Source: Pedobacter insulae (lineage in GTDB: Bacteria > Bacteroidota > Bacteroidia > Sphingobacteriales > Sphingobacteriaceae). Taken from it: a DNA stretch of 64,000 bases. Within the stretch, counting starts at the first letter, position 1; every line of letters starts with the position of its first letter. Made by a program: the position numbers and the translations under genes. Of the stretch, positions 44,922-52,660 are shown in pieces. The notes beneath the pieces were generated by a model. The model was not told where the DNA came from and made no database searches. It was given only the letters and a program-made list of their open reading frames with translations. The DNA lies in the NCBI RefSeq assembly GCF_900113525.1, contig NZ_FOPP01000004.1, forward strand, positions 248,001 to 312,000. Reading direction: 5' to 3'.

Positions 44922-47327
44922 ATGAATACAAGTGTTATCCAGATAAATAGAAATGAGTGTATAAGCTGTCAGGTAGAATCGACTTTGTCGTTTAGGCCAT
45001 TAATTACCTATTTAAAAAGCAGGCTTAAAACCGAGCAGACTTTAAAAGCTGAATTTTATCGATTTTTACTGGAAAAGATTGACCGGGAAGAGGCTTTAAA
45101 AAACGATATCGATGTGGACGATCTGGTGCAATACAAAGATACTTTAGAACTTATTTATACCATATTGACCCCATTAATGGCTAATGAGAAAGATTTGCTA
45201 TGGGCGTTGAGCACACCTGTGCCGGATAAGATCTTTTTTAGTACCGATGCCTTTTTCGATGTGCTCTCCTTACACGCTGAGCAGGAAAATTCAAAGAATG
45301 TAGAAAACGAGTTAAGTAAGGAAAAGCAACAGTTACAGTTTATTTATCGAATTATTTTAAACCGATTTTATAACTATACAACCATCCTCAAGAATGAGAT
45401 CTTATATGCCTACATCAGTCCTGAAACTCAATTAACACAATATTACAATATTAATGCTGACACACAATTCATAGATATAACCTACGAAGGAGAGTTGCCC
45501 GAACTAAATTTTGAGGCAGTTACCTCAAAAATACAAGAGGGCAATGAAATAGCCTATTTACAAGAAATTATACCGCTTAGCAAATTTGAGTTTGACGGAT
45601 TTACCGTAATATCATTAGCAGATGTAACCTTGCCGCATGCCATTGAAGGAATAAGAAGCGCATTGGTTAACCATACCTACGAAAATGAGGCTTATGAACA
45701 TGTTATTCAAGCATTAAAAACACTGGCTGGCGATGGCAGGATTGAATTTGGTTTGCTCCCGTTTCTAATGGTAAATAACAAATTTGTGTTTGATAACGAT
45801 AAAGAGTCTCAAAGCATTCTTATTAATTCTGGTAAAAAACATGAACTTCAGGAAGAGTTGTTTTATGCCTTAGTAGACGATTATAAAGACAATCCGAGAC
45901 CTGTATTTTTTAATATTTTGACAGATGAGAAGATCCAACGCTTTCCTTTTCTTGATGTTTTGAGGAAAAACAACATTCGATCTTATTCGTTCTTCCCCAT
46001 TTTCTATAATAATCAATTGGCAGGGGTAATGGAGATTTATTCTAAGCAAGATCTAGAAGTAGATGATAAGTTAATTTCAAGGTTGCATTCGGCTTTGCCA
46101 CTGTTAGGACAGTTAATGCAATACCGTATTGAAGAATTTAATCTTCAAATGGACGAAGTATTGAAGGATAAATTTACCGCGTTGCAACCCTCTGTGCAAT
46201 GGAAATTTAATGAAGTTGTGTGGAACTTTGTTAAAAAAAGCAAAGGAAAAAAGAAGGCACAGGAGATAGACACAGTTACCTTCAAGGGACTTTATCCGCT
46301 TTTTGGAGCGATTGATATTAGAAACTCAACAGTGGAGCGCAATTTTGCCCTGAAGGAGGATTTAAAGGTTCAGTTAGCAAAGCTTAGTGAGACCTTGACC
46401 TCATTGCGCCTGATAGTACATTTGGACTTGATAGATAAAATTTTATTTAACTGTAATGAATGGTTAAAGAAAATTGATGAATTTATAAGTTCTAGTGAGG
46501 AAGCATTATTAAATGAGTTTTTAGAATTAGAGGTTTACCCGATACTTACACATATTGAAAAGGGGCATGCCGATACTGCGGAAATTATTGGGAATTATTT
46601 TAAATTCATTAACCCAATTTATGGTGAAGCATTTGAACACAGAAGAACGCTGGAAACTTCCATGCAGTTTATAAACAATGCGGTAGGCGAATATTTGGAA
46701 GAGGCACAACAAACTTTGCAGTCTTCTTATCCTTGTTATTTTGCCAAATTTAGGACTGATGGGGTTGAATATGATATCTATATTGGTCAAGATATTGCCC
46801 CAGACCAACCTTTCGATCTGTTATACCTAAAAAATATACGTCTTTGGCAGTTAACAGCTATGGTAGAAGTAGCGAGATTAACGAATAGTTTGGTAAGTCA
46901 GATGCCGAGAGCGTTGTTAACTACCCAGTTAATTTTTATTCACTCAAACCCGATTGACATTAGTTTTAGGAATGATGAACGTAGGTTTGATGTAGAAGGG
47001 GCGTATAATATCAGGTATGAAGTGGTTAAAAAGAGAATCGATAAGGTACTAGTTAAAGGGACGTCCGAGCGTTTAACTCAGCCTGGAAAAATTTCATTAG
47101 TTTATTTTAATAATTACGAAGCCAACGAATACCGTGAATATATCAAATATTTACAAGAACAAGGCTTTTTACAGGATGACCTCGAAACATTAGATTTAGA
47201 AGAATTACAAGGTGTGAGCGGCTTAAAAGCACTTCGTGTTGGGGTTAATTACATGTCGTGCGATTTTTTTGACGAGCAATGGACCAAGATCAAAAGTTCT
47301 ATTAAGAAAAAAGCTGTGATACACTAG
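44922..47327 (+). CDS. GAF-domain protein with cyclase-like C-terminal motifs
   Basis: An 801-residue soluble protein, the last gene of the ppk1 operon, 12 bases after the phosphoesterase-barrel gene. It starts with a helical region (1-150). Residues about 270-410 look like a GAF domain (RPVFFNILTDEKIQ, SYSFFPIFYNNQLAGVMEIYS). The C-terminal half has FGAIDIRNST (462-470), a long helical insert, FAKFRTDGVEYD (609-617), and then VEGAYNIRYEVV and VLVKGTSERL ahead of ISLVYF. These resemble, in order, the metal-Asp, second-Asp and VKG-type closing segments of class III nucleotide cyclases, though the two Asp lie 148 residues apart instead of about 45. The GAF call is reasonable; the cyclase reading is my inference. 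Confidence 0.75.
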   Translation: MNTSVIQINRNECISCQVESTLSFRPLITYLKSRLKTEQTLKAEFYRFLLEKIDREEALKNDIDVDDLVQYKDTLELIYTILTPLMANEKDLLWALSTPVPDKIFFSTDAFFDVLSLHAEQENSKNVENELSKEKQQLQFIYRIILNRFYNYTTILKNEILYAYISPETQLTQYYNINADTQFIDITYEGELPELNFEAVTSKIQEGNEIAYLQEIIPLSKFEFDGFTVISLADVTLPHAIEGIRSALVNHTYENEAYEHVIQALKTLAGDGRIEFGLLPFLMVNNKFVFDNDKESQSILINSGKKHELQEELFYALVDDYKDNPRPVFFNILTDEKIQRFPFLDVLRKNNIRSYSFFPIFYNNQLAGVMEIYSKQDLEVDDKLISRLHSALPLLGQLMQYRIEEFNLQMDEVLKDKFTALQPSVQWKFNEVVWNFVKKSKGKKKAQEIDTVTFKGLYPLFGAIDIRNSTVERNFALKEDLKVQLAKLSETLTSLRLIVHLDLIDKILFNCNEWLKKIDEFISSSEEALLNEFLELEVYPILTHIEKGHADTAEIIGNYFKFINPIYGEAFEHRRTLETSMQFINNAVGEYLEEAQQTLQSSYPCYFAKFRTDGVEYDIYIGQDIAPDQPFDLLYLKNIRLWQLTAMVEVARLTNSLVSQMPRALLTTQLIFIHSNPIDISFRNDERRFDVEGAYNIRYEVVKKRIDKVLVKGTSERLTQPGKISLVYFNNYEANEYREYIKYLQEQGFLQDDLETLDLEELQGVSGLKALRVGVNYMSCDFFDEQWTKIKSSIKKKAVIH

Positions 47328-47343
47328 CAAATTGAAAACAATG

Positions 47344-48114
47344 TTACGCCCTCTTTTTGCTACTCAAACTTTGCATCAATTGATCGTATAAGTCTTCGCT
47401 GCTTGTTTTTTGAGGTTTCATCTTTTTAACGACTACTCGTTTTCCTTTAGATTTAGCTTTGATGATCTTTAACAGTTCTCGGCTATACTCATCTTTGAAA
47501 GCGGTAATGTCAAAATCTGAGCTATATTGCTTGATAAGGGCCATTCCGACGTCCATTTCCTTTTTAGTGATCGTACTGGTATTTACCTTTTTAATGTCGG
47601 CCAGGCTTCTTATTTCTTCCTGAAATCTTATTTTAGTAATGACAATAACGTTTTCCAATGGATGAATGACACAAAGATTTTCAGTGCTTCTTAATACAAA
47701 GCGTGCTATACCTGCTTTTTTTGACTTTTCGAGTGCTTTTAGCAGCAAAGCGTATGCTTTGGTTCCTTGTTTTTCCGGCTCTGTATAATAGGAAGTTTCG
47801 TAGTAAATAGGATTAATATCTTTGATGTCAACAAAGTTTTCGAGTTCTATTATTTTGTTCTTTTCTGGAGCAGCTTCCTCGAAGTCATGGGGATCCAGTA
47901 TTACATAGCTGTCTTTTAAAAGGTATCCCTTAACAATTTTTTCAAACGGCACTTCTTTACGGGTCTCGGCATTAATTCGCTGGAATTTAATTTTTGCATG
48001 ATCCCGCTCATCCAGCATATCCAAGTCAAGATTGCTATTCTGTACCCCAGAATATAACTTTATAGGAATATTAACGAGGCCAAAGCCTATTGAACCTTTC
48101 CAAATTGATCTCAT
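47344..48114 (-). CDS. ku: Ku family DNA end-binding protein
   Basis: Bacterial Ku forms a ring-shaped homodimer that binds DNA ends for non-homologous end joining with LigD. The 256-residue protein starts IWKGSIGFGLVNIPIKLYSG, the family signature, followed by FQRINAETRKEVPFEKIVKGY, YYETSYYTEPEKQGTKAYALL and IVITKIRFQEEIR. The C-terminus is lysine-rich (KAKSKGKRVVVKKMK), as in Ku tails that bind DNA or LigD. No ligD or other end-joining gene is in the window. It is convergent with the GAF gene (16-base gap) and divergent from the aldo/keto reductase. Confidence 0.96.
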   Translation of the reverse strand: MRSIWKGSIGFGLVNIPIKLYSGVQNSNLDLDMLDERDHAKIKFQRINAETRKEVPFEKIVKGYLLKDSYVILDPHDFEEAAPEKNKIIELENFVDIKDINPIYYETSYYTEPEKQGTKAYALLLKALEKSKKAGIARFVLRSTENLCVIHPLENVIVITKIRFQEEIRSLADIKKVNTSTITKKEMDVGMALIKQYSSDFDITAFKDEYSRELLKIIKAKSKGKRVVVKKMKPQKTSSEDLYDQLMQSLSSKKRA

Positions 48115-48184
48115 GATTAATAAACAAATATGGATTCGGAAAGTTTTTTAATTAAACTTGTAGCTCAAGACTAACAATAAAAAA

Positions 48185-49168
48185 ATGAAATATAGATCGT
48201 TTAAAGACGTGCAGGTAGCAGATATCGGTTTAGGAACTTGGCAATTAGGAAGTGCAGAATGGGGTAACGTGGATGAAGAAATGGCCTTAAGTATTTTGCA
48301 GGCATATACCGACGCTGGAGGGAATTTTATCGACACCGCTGACATTTACGGAAGTGGATTAAGTGAAAAGTTAATAGGCAAGTTTTTAAAGACAGTAAAT
48401 AAGGAAGTTTTCATTGCAACCAAGCAAGGGAGAAGGAGTGATGGAAATTACGGCTGGCCTCAGAATTTCAGTTATGACTCTATGAAACGACAAGCAGAGA
48501 GTTCGCTAGAAAATCTTGGACAAACGCAGCTATTTTTAGAACAACTACATTGTGTGCCACCTGTAGAACTAAAATCAGGTAAAGTATTTGATCACCTTCG
48601 TAAATTCCAAGATGAAGGAATAATTCGGTATTTTGGAGCAAGCGTGGAAACCACAGAAGAAGCTTTAGTTTGCTTAGAGCAAGAAGGTTTGGCTTCCTTG
48701 CAAATTATATTTAATTTGTTTAGGCAGCACGTTGCAGATGAGTTGTTCGAAAGAGCGGCTAAAAAAGGCGTTGCGCTTATTGTTCGAGTGCCATTAGCCA
48801 GCGGTTTGTTAAGTGGCAAATTTAAAGAGCATACTACTTTTGTAGATACGGATCATCGTAAGTTTAATGCCGATGGACAATCTTTCAATGCTGGAGAAAC
48901 TTTCTCGGGGATTCAATTTAATGAAGGCATTCGGTTAACTCGAGAGATAGAAACTTTATTGCCGGACGAGCGCACGGCACAATGGGCTTTGAGATGGATA
49001 TTAGACCACCCCCAGATAACCACAGTCATTCCGGGAGCCTCAAAAATTAACCAAGTAAATGGCAATGTAGCCGCTTCAGATTTAACACCACTAACTACTG
49101 CAACCCATCAAACTTTGCGAAAGCTATATGATGGTAAGATCAAAGAGCAGATTAGAGGACATTATTAA
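48185..49168 (+). CDS. Aldo/keto reductase
   Basis: A 327-residue NADPH-dependent aldo/keto reductase with a TIM-barrel fold. It shows LGTWQLGSAEWG, the catalytic Asp and Tyr in FIDTADIYGSGLSE, Lys in VFIATKQGRR, and His in LEQLHC. IRYFGASVETTEEA and PGASKINQVNGNV are the usual later segments. It is closest in feel to the YajO/Tas-like or AKR11-type enzymes; the substrate is unknown. A sugar dehydrogenase gene follows 37 bases later. Confidence 0.92.
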   Translation: MKYRSFKDVQVADIGLGTWQLGSAEWGNVDEEMALSILQAYTDAGGNFIDTADIYGSGLSEKLIGKFLKTVNKEVFIATKQGRRSDGNYGWPQNFSYDSMKRQAESSLENLGQTQLFLEQLHCVPPVELKSGKVFDHLRKFQDEGIIRYFGASVETTEEALVCLEQEGLASLQIIFNLFRQHVADELFERAAKKGVALIVRVPLASGLLSGKFKEHTTFVDTDHRKFNADGQSFNAGETFSGIQFNEGIRLTREIETLLPDERTAQWALRWILDHPQITTVIPGASKINQVNGNVAASDLTPLTTATHQTLRKLYDGKIKEQIRGHY

Positions 49169-49205
49169 GAGTTCACAATTAATCATTTTTTTTTATCTTA
49201 AAGCC

Positions 49206-50372
49206 ATGAAACAAGTTAATCCTATTAAAACTCGATTTTTAATGCTACTTGGTAGTACTGTTCTGTTAATTTCAGCTGCGCTGTTGATAAGTAGCAAGAA
49301 AATGACAAAGGAAAATGCTTCCAAATTGGATCTGACAGTAGAAACCATAGCGACCGGCTTAACCATGCCTTGGGCTACAGCTTTTTTACCCAATGGAGAT
49401 ATGTTAGTGACTGAGCGAGTGGGTAAATTAAGGTTAATTAAGGACGGGAAATTAGATCCCATTGAAATCACGGGCCTTCCGAAAATTTTATATCGCGGAC
49501 AAGGTGGATTACTAGATGTAGTATTGCACCCTGATTATGCAAAAAATGGCTGGATTTATCTTAGTTATTCTTCACCAAAAGCCGATGGGGAAGAAGGACC
49601 TGATAATGGATCAAATACTGCCTTAATGCGGGCCAAACTTAAGGGCCATGCATTAACAGATGTTCAGGTGGTTTTCAAAGCGTTACCCAATGTACGCTCC
49701 TCGCCCCACTACGGTGGCAGGATAGTTTTTGATAATAAAGGATATCTCTTTTTATCCCTTGGCGAACGCGGAGAAAAAGATAATGCTCAGCAATTAAGTA
49801 AGGACCAGGGAAAAATTGTTCGCCTGCATGAAGATGGAAAAATTCCGACCGATAATCCCTTTGTCAATACGCCAGGTGCAAAACCCGAAATATGGAGCTA
49901 CGGACATCGTAATCCACAAGGAATGGTAATGAATACATCAACTGGAGTGTTATGGGAGCATGAACATGGTCCGCAAGGCGGTGATGAACTAAATATCGTA
50001 GAAAAAGGAAAAAATTATGGTTGGCCATTGATCACCTTTGGGATAGATTACGATAATAGTATCATTTCAAAAGATACCGCTAGAGTTGGATTGGAACAAC
50101 CAGTTCTTTATTGGAAGCCTTCCATAGCGCCTTGTGGCATGGATTTTATTACCAGCGACAAGTATAAGGGCTGGAAAGGAGACTTATTAGTAGGTTCTTT
50201 GAAGTTTAATTATCTCCAGCATTTGGTAGTCAAAGGAAATAAAGTATTAAGCAGAGAAATTATTTTAGAGAAAATCGGACGGGTAAGAGATATTCGTCAG
50301 GGACCAGATGGCTACATTTATGTGGTATTAGAAGATTCTGGTAAAATTGTGCGTGTTATTCCAAAAAGCTAA
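49206..50372 (+). CDS. PQQ-dependent sugar dehydrogenase (soluble GDH-like, membrane-anchored)
   Basis: A 388-residue six-bladed propeller of the soluble glucose dehydrogenase/aldose sugar dehydrogenase family. It has an N-terminal hydrophobic anchor or signal (MLLGSTVLLISAALLISS). Family segments are LTMPWATAFLPNGDMLVTER, GGLLDVVLHPDYAKNGWIY, SSPHYGGRIVFDNKGYLF with the catalytic-type His, SYGHRNPQGM and EHGPQGGDELN. The reaction oxidises an aldose to its lactone and passes electrons to an acceptor. The gene 5 bases downstream is a c-type cytochrome, its probable acceptor. No PQQ synthesis genes are seen, so PQQ would be made elsewhere or taken up. Start at ATG 49206; a 26-codon extension upstream overlaps the reductase. 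Confidence 0.92.
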   Translation: MKQVNPIKTRFLMLLGSTVLLISAALLISSKKMTKENASKLDLTVETIATGLTMPWATAFLPNGDMLVTERVGKLRLIKDGKLDPIEITGLPKILYRGQGGLLDVVLHPDYAKNGWIYLSYSSPKADGEEGPDNGSNTALMRAKLKGHALTDVQVVFKALPNVRSSPHYGGRIVFDNKGYLFLSLGERGEKDNAQQLSKDQGKIVRLHEDGKIPTDNPFVNTPGAKPEIWSYGHRNPQGMVMNTSTGVLWEHEHGPQGGDELNIVEKGKNYGWPLITFGIDYDNSIISKDTARVGLEQPVLYWKPSIAPCGMDFITSDKYKGWKGDLLVGSLKFNYLQHLVVKGNKVLSREIILEKIGRVRDIRQGPDGYIYVVLEDSGKIVRVIPKS

Positions 50373-50377
50373 TTATT

Positions 50378-50782
50378 ATGAAATTATTTCCATTATTATT
50401 TTGTGGGATTACATTTTCTCTCGCTTATTTCTCTAACCAAGATAAAGAACTTGCCAAAAGCATCGCCAGAGGAAAGGAGATTTATGTAGAAACCTGCATA
50501 GCTTGTCATATGGGCAAAGGTGAAGGGGTGAAAAATACATTTCCTCCATTAGCAAAGGCTGATTATTTATTGAATTCACCAACTAAGGCAATAGCGTCCA
50601 TTAAATTCGGTTTGAAGGGTAAAATTATGGTAAACGGGGTAATATATGAAGGGATGATGCCAAGTCCCAACATTGGTAACGACGAGATAGCCGACGTAAT
50701 GAATTATATTTTAAACTCTTGGGGAAATAGCACTAAACAACCCATGATTACAGAAAAAATGGTAGAAGCGGTTAAGAAATAA
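50378..50782 (+). CDS. Class I c-type cytochrome
   Basis: A 134-residue exported cytochrome c. A signal peptide (FPLLFCGITFSLAYF) precedes the single haem-binding motif CIACH (in VETCIACHMGKG), and a distal Met is supplied by YEGMMPSP with IADVMNYILNSWGN as the closing helix. The layout is that of cytochromes that partner sugar or alcohol dehydrogenases. Five bases separate it from the sugar dehydrogenase gene, implying transfer of electrons from sugar oxidation to the respiratory chain. A strong terminator follows. Confidence 0.93.
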   Translation: MKLFPLLFCGITFSLAYFSNQDKELAKSIARGKEIYVETCIACHMGKGEGVKNTFPPLAKADYLLNSPTKAIASIKFGLKGKIMVNGVIYEGMMPSPNIGNDEIADVMNYILNSWGNSTKQPMITEKMVEAVKK

Positions 50783-50812
50783 AAAACCACCAATATTTAC
50801 TTGGTGGTTTTT
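50782..50812. terminator. Bidirectional terminator after cytochrome c and the ABC permease
   Basis: AAAAACCACCAA is perfectly inverse to TTGGTGGTTTTT around a 7-base loop. It serves the rightward cytochrome gene and the leftward ABC permease gene, which ends five bases to its right. Confidence 0.88.
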
Positions 50813-50817
50813 ACCAA

Positions 50818-51597
50818 TTAACGTTCTCTTATGCGGCTAAAATCTAAAAATCCTATCAATAAAAAAGCCACGGCATAGGCAGTAGAGGCCCACAAAACAT
50901 AAGGGATTCTAGCAACATTTTCTTTAAAAAAGATGAAAGCTGCATAGTTGAAGAAAAATTTATCTGGATCAATTAGCTTGTAGCCGATCATGTTGATCAT
51001 TCCTAGGATCGAAAACAGCACACCCACTCCAATTGGTATTAAAAAGCTTTTGAAACGGAGACCCAACCAAAATTGTAGCGTGGCCAATGGTAAAATAGCA
51101 AGATAAGCTTGAGACATTTTCATTAGGTATTGCGACCAATCTACCTGATTGCCAGCAAAATTGAACTTTGGGTTCAGCATACCAGAGAACATCCCAGATA
51201 CACCCATGAATAAGCCATGAGCGATGAAAAAGCAGATCATGAAAGCGTTAAATATCAGAAATTTAGAGAAGTATATTTTCCAATAAGACTGAGGGGAAGC
51301 AAATACTTGTTTCCAGGTATGGTTTCGATATTCAATTTGAGGTAATAGCGCGCTAATAAGGACAATAAACATCGGAAGGAAGACTATGCTGATCATACCT
51401 CTTCCCTGATAAAAATAGAAATTCCAAGCGTCTTTACTAAATACCTTAATTTGGTCTGATGGGACTCCGTCATGTTCTTCCTTAAATATTATCAGGACAA
51501 AAATAGGAACTATAAGCGCCATTGCGATTGTAAATAACCAAATGGGAGAACGCTTGGTTTTTAAAAATTCAGATTTTAAAGAGATCATTAGATTCAT
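50818..51597 (-). CDS. ABC transporter permease, ABC-2 type
   Basis: A 259-residue membrane protein with six hydrophobic segments (for example LFTIAMALIVPIFVLIIF, IVFLPMFIVLISALLPQIEYRNHTWKQV and the C-terminal AYAVAFLLIGFLDFSR). The QIEYRNHTWKQVFASP segment is typical of bacitracin or lantibiotic immunity-type permeases. It overlaps the upstream ATPase gene by four bases, so one exporter is encoded. The substrate is unknown. Confidence 0.88.
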   Translation of the reverse strand: MNLMISLKSEFLKTKRSPIWLFTIAMALIVPIFVLIIFKEEHDGVPSDQIKVFSKDAWNFYFYQGRGMISIVFLPMFIVLISALLPQIEYRNHTWKQVFASPQSYWKIYFSKFLIFNAFMICFFIAHGLFMGVSGMFSGMLNPKFNFAGNQVDWSQYLMKMSQAYLAILPLATLQFWLGLRFKSFLIPIGVGVLFSILGMINMIGYKLIDPDKFFFNYAAFIFFKENVARIPYVLWASTAYAVAFLLIGFLDFSRIRER

Positions 51598-52502
51598 GCG
51601 TGTTGCGTAGTTAAGTCCATAAATAGTTGTTCAAGGTTGTTTTGTACTGGCTGTAATAAATAGATATCCAGTTGTTTTTCGTAGAGTTTCCTACCTATAT
51701 CGGCAATATCTTGTTCGTTTTGATAAGCAACCGAAATGGCATCATCAAGTTGTTCTGGTTCATAAGCCTTTAACACACTAATGGCGCCCACATTATCGGA
51801 AGTACGGATAAGTAGTTTAGCTTGTTTCTTTTGCAACAGGTGCAGCTCTTCCAACGACCCTTGAAATATCATTTCGCCTTTAGCAATAATGCCTACATGA
51901 CTTACCATTTTTTCAATCTCAGTTAATTGATGGCTCGACATTAAGATCGTCATGCCATGCTCTTTGTTCAGTTTTTTAACCAATTCCCTGAGTTCAATAA
52001 TACCGGTGGGATCCAAGCCATTTGCTGGCTCATCTAGAATCAATAATTCTGGATTGGGAAGCAGGGCAAGTGCGACAGAGAGCCGCTGTTTCATGCCTAA
52101 AGAAAATTGTTTAACTTTCTTTTTTGCTGTATTATCCAGACCAACAATCTTAAGCACTTCAGTTAATCTCGCCTTTGAAGCACCGTATAGTTTGCGGTAA
52201 ACTTCTAAATTCTCATCTGCACGTAAATGGCCATATAATGAAGGATTTTCAATAAGTGACCCAACCTTTTTCAAAATATCAATTCGGTTCGACTGAAAAT
52301 CTTGACCAAAAATTTCAATTTTTCCTTGCTGAGTTTTAAGGAGGCCTAAGATTAAGCGCAGGGTAGTAGTTTTACCAGCGCCATTGGGACCGAGAAACCC
52401 ATAAATTTGCCCCTTATCAATTTTTAGGTTGATATCGCTTAACGTCTTCGACTTTTTGGAATGGAAGTGTGTTAACCCTATAGTTTTGATGATATTATTC
52501 AT
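51594..52502 (-). CDS. ABC transporter ATP-binding protein
   Basis: A 302-residue ABC ATPase with Walker A GPNGAGKTTT, the Q-loop VGSLIENPSLYGHL, signature SLGMKQR, Walker B LLILDEPANGLDP and switch His in MSSHQLTEIEK. A C-terminal 80-residue extension follows, as in the CcmA/BcrA-type multidrug and lantibiotic immunity exporters. It is the first gene of a two-gene unit with the permease. Two palindromes just upstream suggest repression by a GntR/YtrA-type regulator that is not in the window. Confidence 0.93.
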   Translation of the reverse strand: MNNIIKTIGLTHFHSKKSKTLSDINLKIDKGQIYGFLGPNGAGKTTTLRLILGLLKTQQGKIEIFGQDFQSNRIDILKKVGSLIENPSLYGHLRADENLEVYRKLYGASKARLTEVLKIVGLDNTAKKKVKQFSLGMKQRLSVALALLPNPELLILDEPANGLDPTGIIELRELVKKLNKEHGMTILMSSHQLTEIEKMVSHVGIIAKGEMIFQGSLEELHLLQKKQAKLLIRTSDNVGAISVLKAYEPEQLDDAISVAYQNEQDIADIGRKLYEKQLDIYLLQPVQNNLEQLFMDLTTQHA

Positions 52503-52512
52503 AATTGTAAAT

Positions 52513-52548
52513 TACACTAGTGTATTAGTTTAATAATACACAAGTATA
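52513..52548 (-). promoter_or_regulatory. Palindromic operator-like pair before the ABC exporter
   Basis: TACACTAGTGTA (52513-52524) is a perfect palindrome, and a degenerate copy TACACAAGTATA (52537-52548) starts 24 bases away. The second copy overlaps TATACTTG, a one-mismatch -7 element on the leftward strand, so a bound repressor would block the promoter. The first ends 11 bases before the start codon. It resembles sites of GntR-family YtrA regulators that control ABC genes. Confidence 0.5.
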
Positions 52549-52587
52549 CGACGTTTTTTTATTTTAACAAAGAGATTATGATTTTAC

Positions 52588-52640
52588 AAAAAAAAATCAC
52601 CGACCTATAGTGCTTGGCACTACGGATCAGCGATGATTTT
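52588..52640 (-). terminator. Terminator of the BtuB-like receptor gene
   Basis: On the leftward strand AAAATCATCGCTGATCC and its partner fold around an inner GTAGTGC/GCACTAT stem, followed by a run of nine T residues. It lies about 20 bases beyond the receptor stop codon. Confidence 0.65.
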
Positions 52641-52660
52641 CTCCATAGGTAGGAGAGATT

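Noticed and set aside
47344..49168. A defence or DNA-repair island around ku
   Set aside because: The flanking genes are a GAF protein and an aldo/keto reductase; no nuclease, ligase or mobile gene is present.
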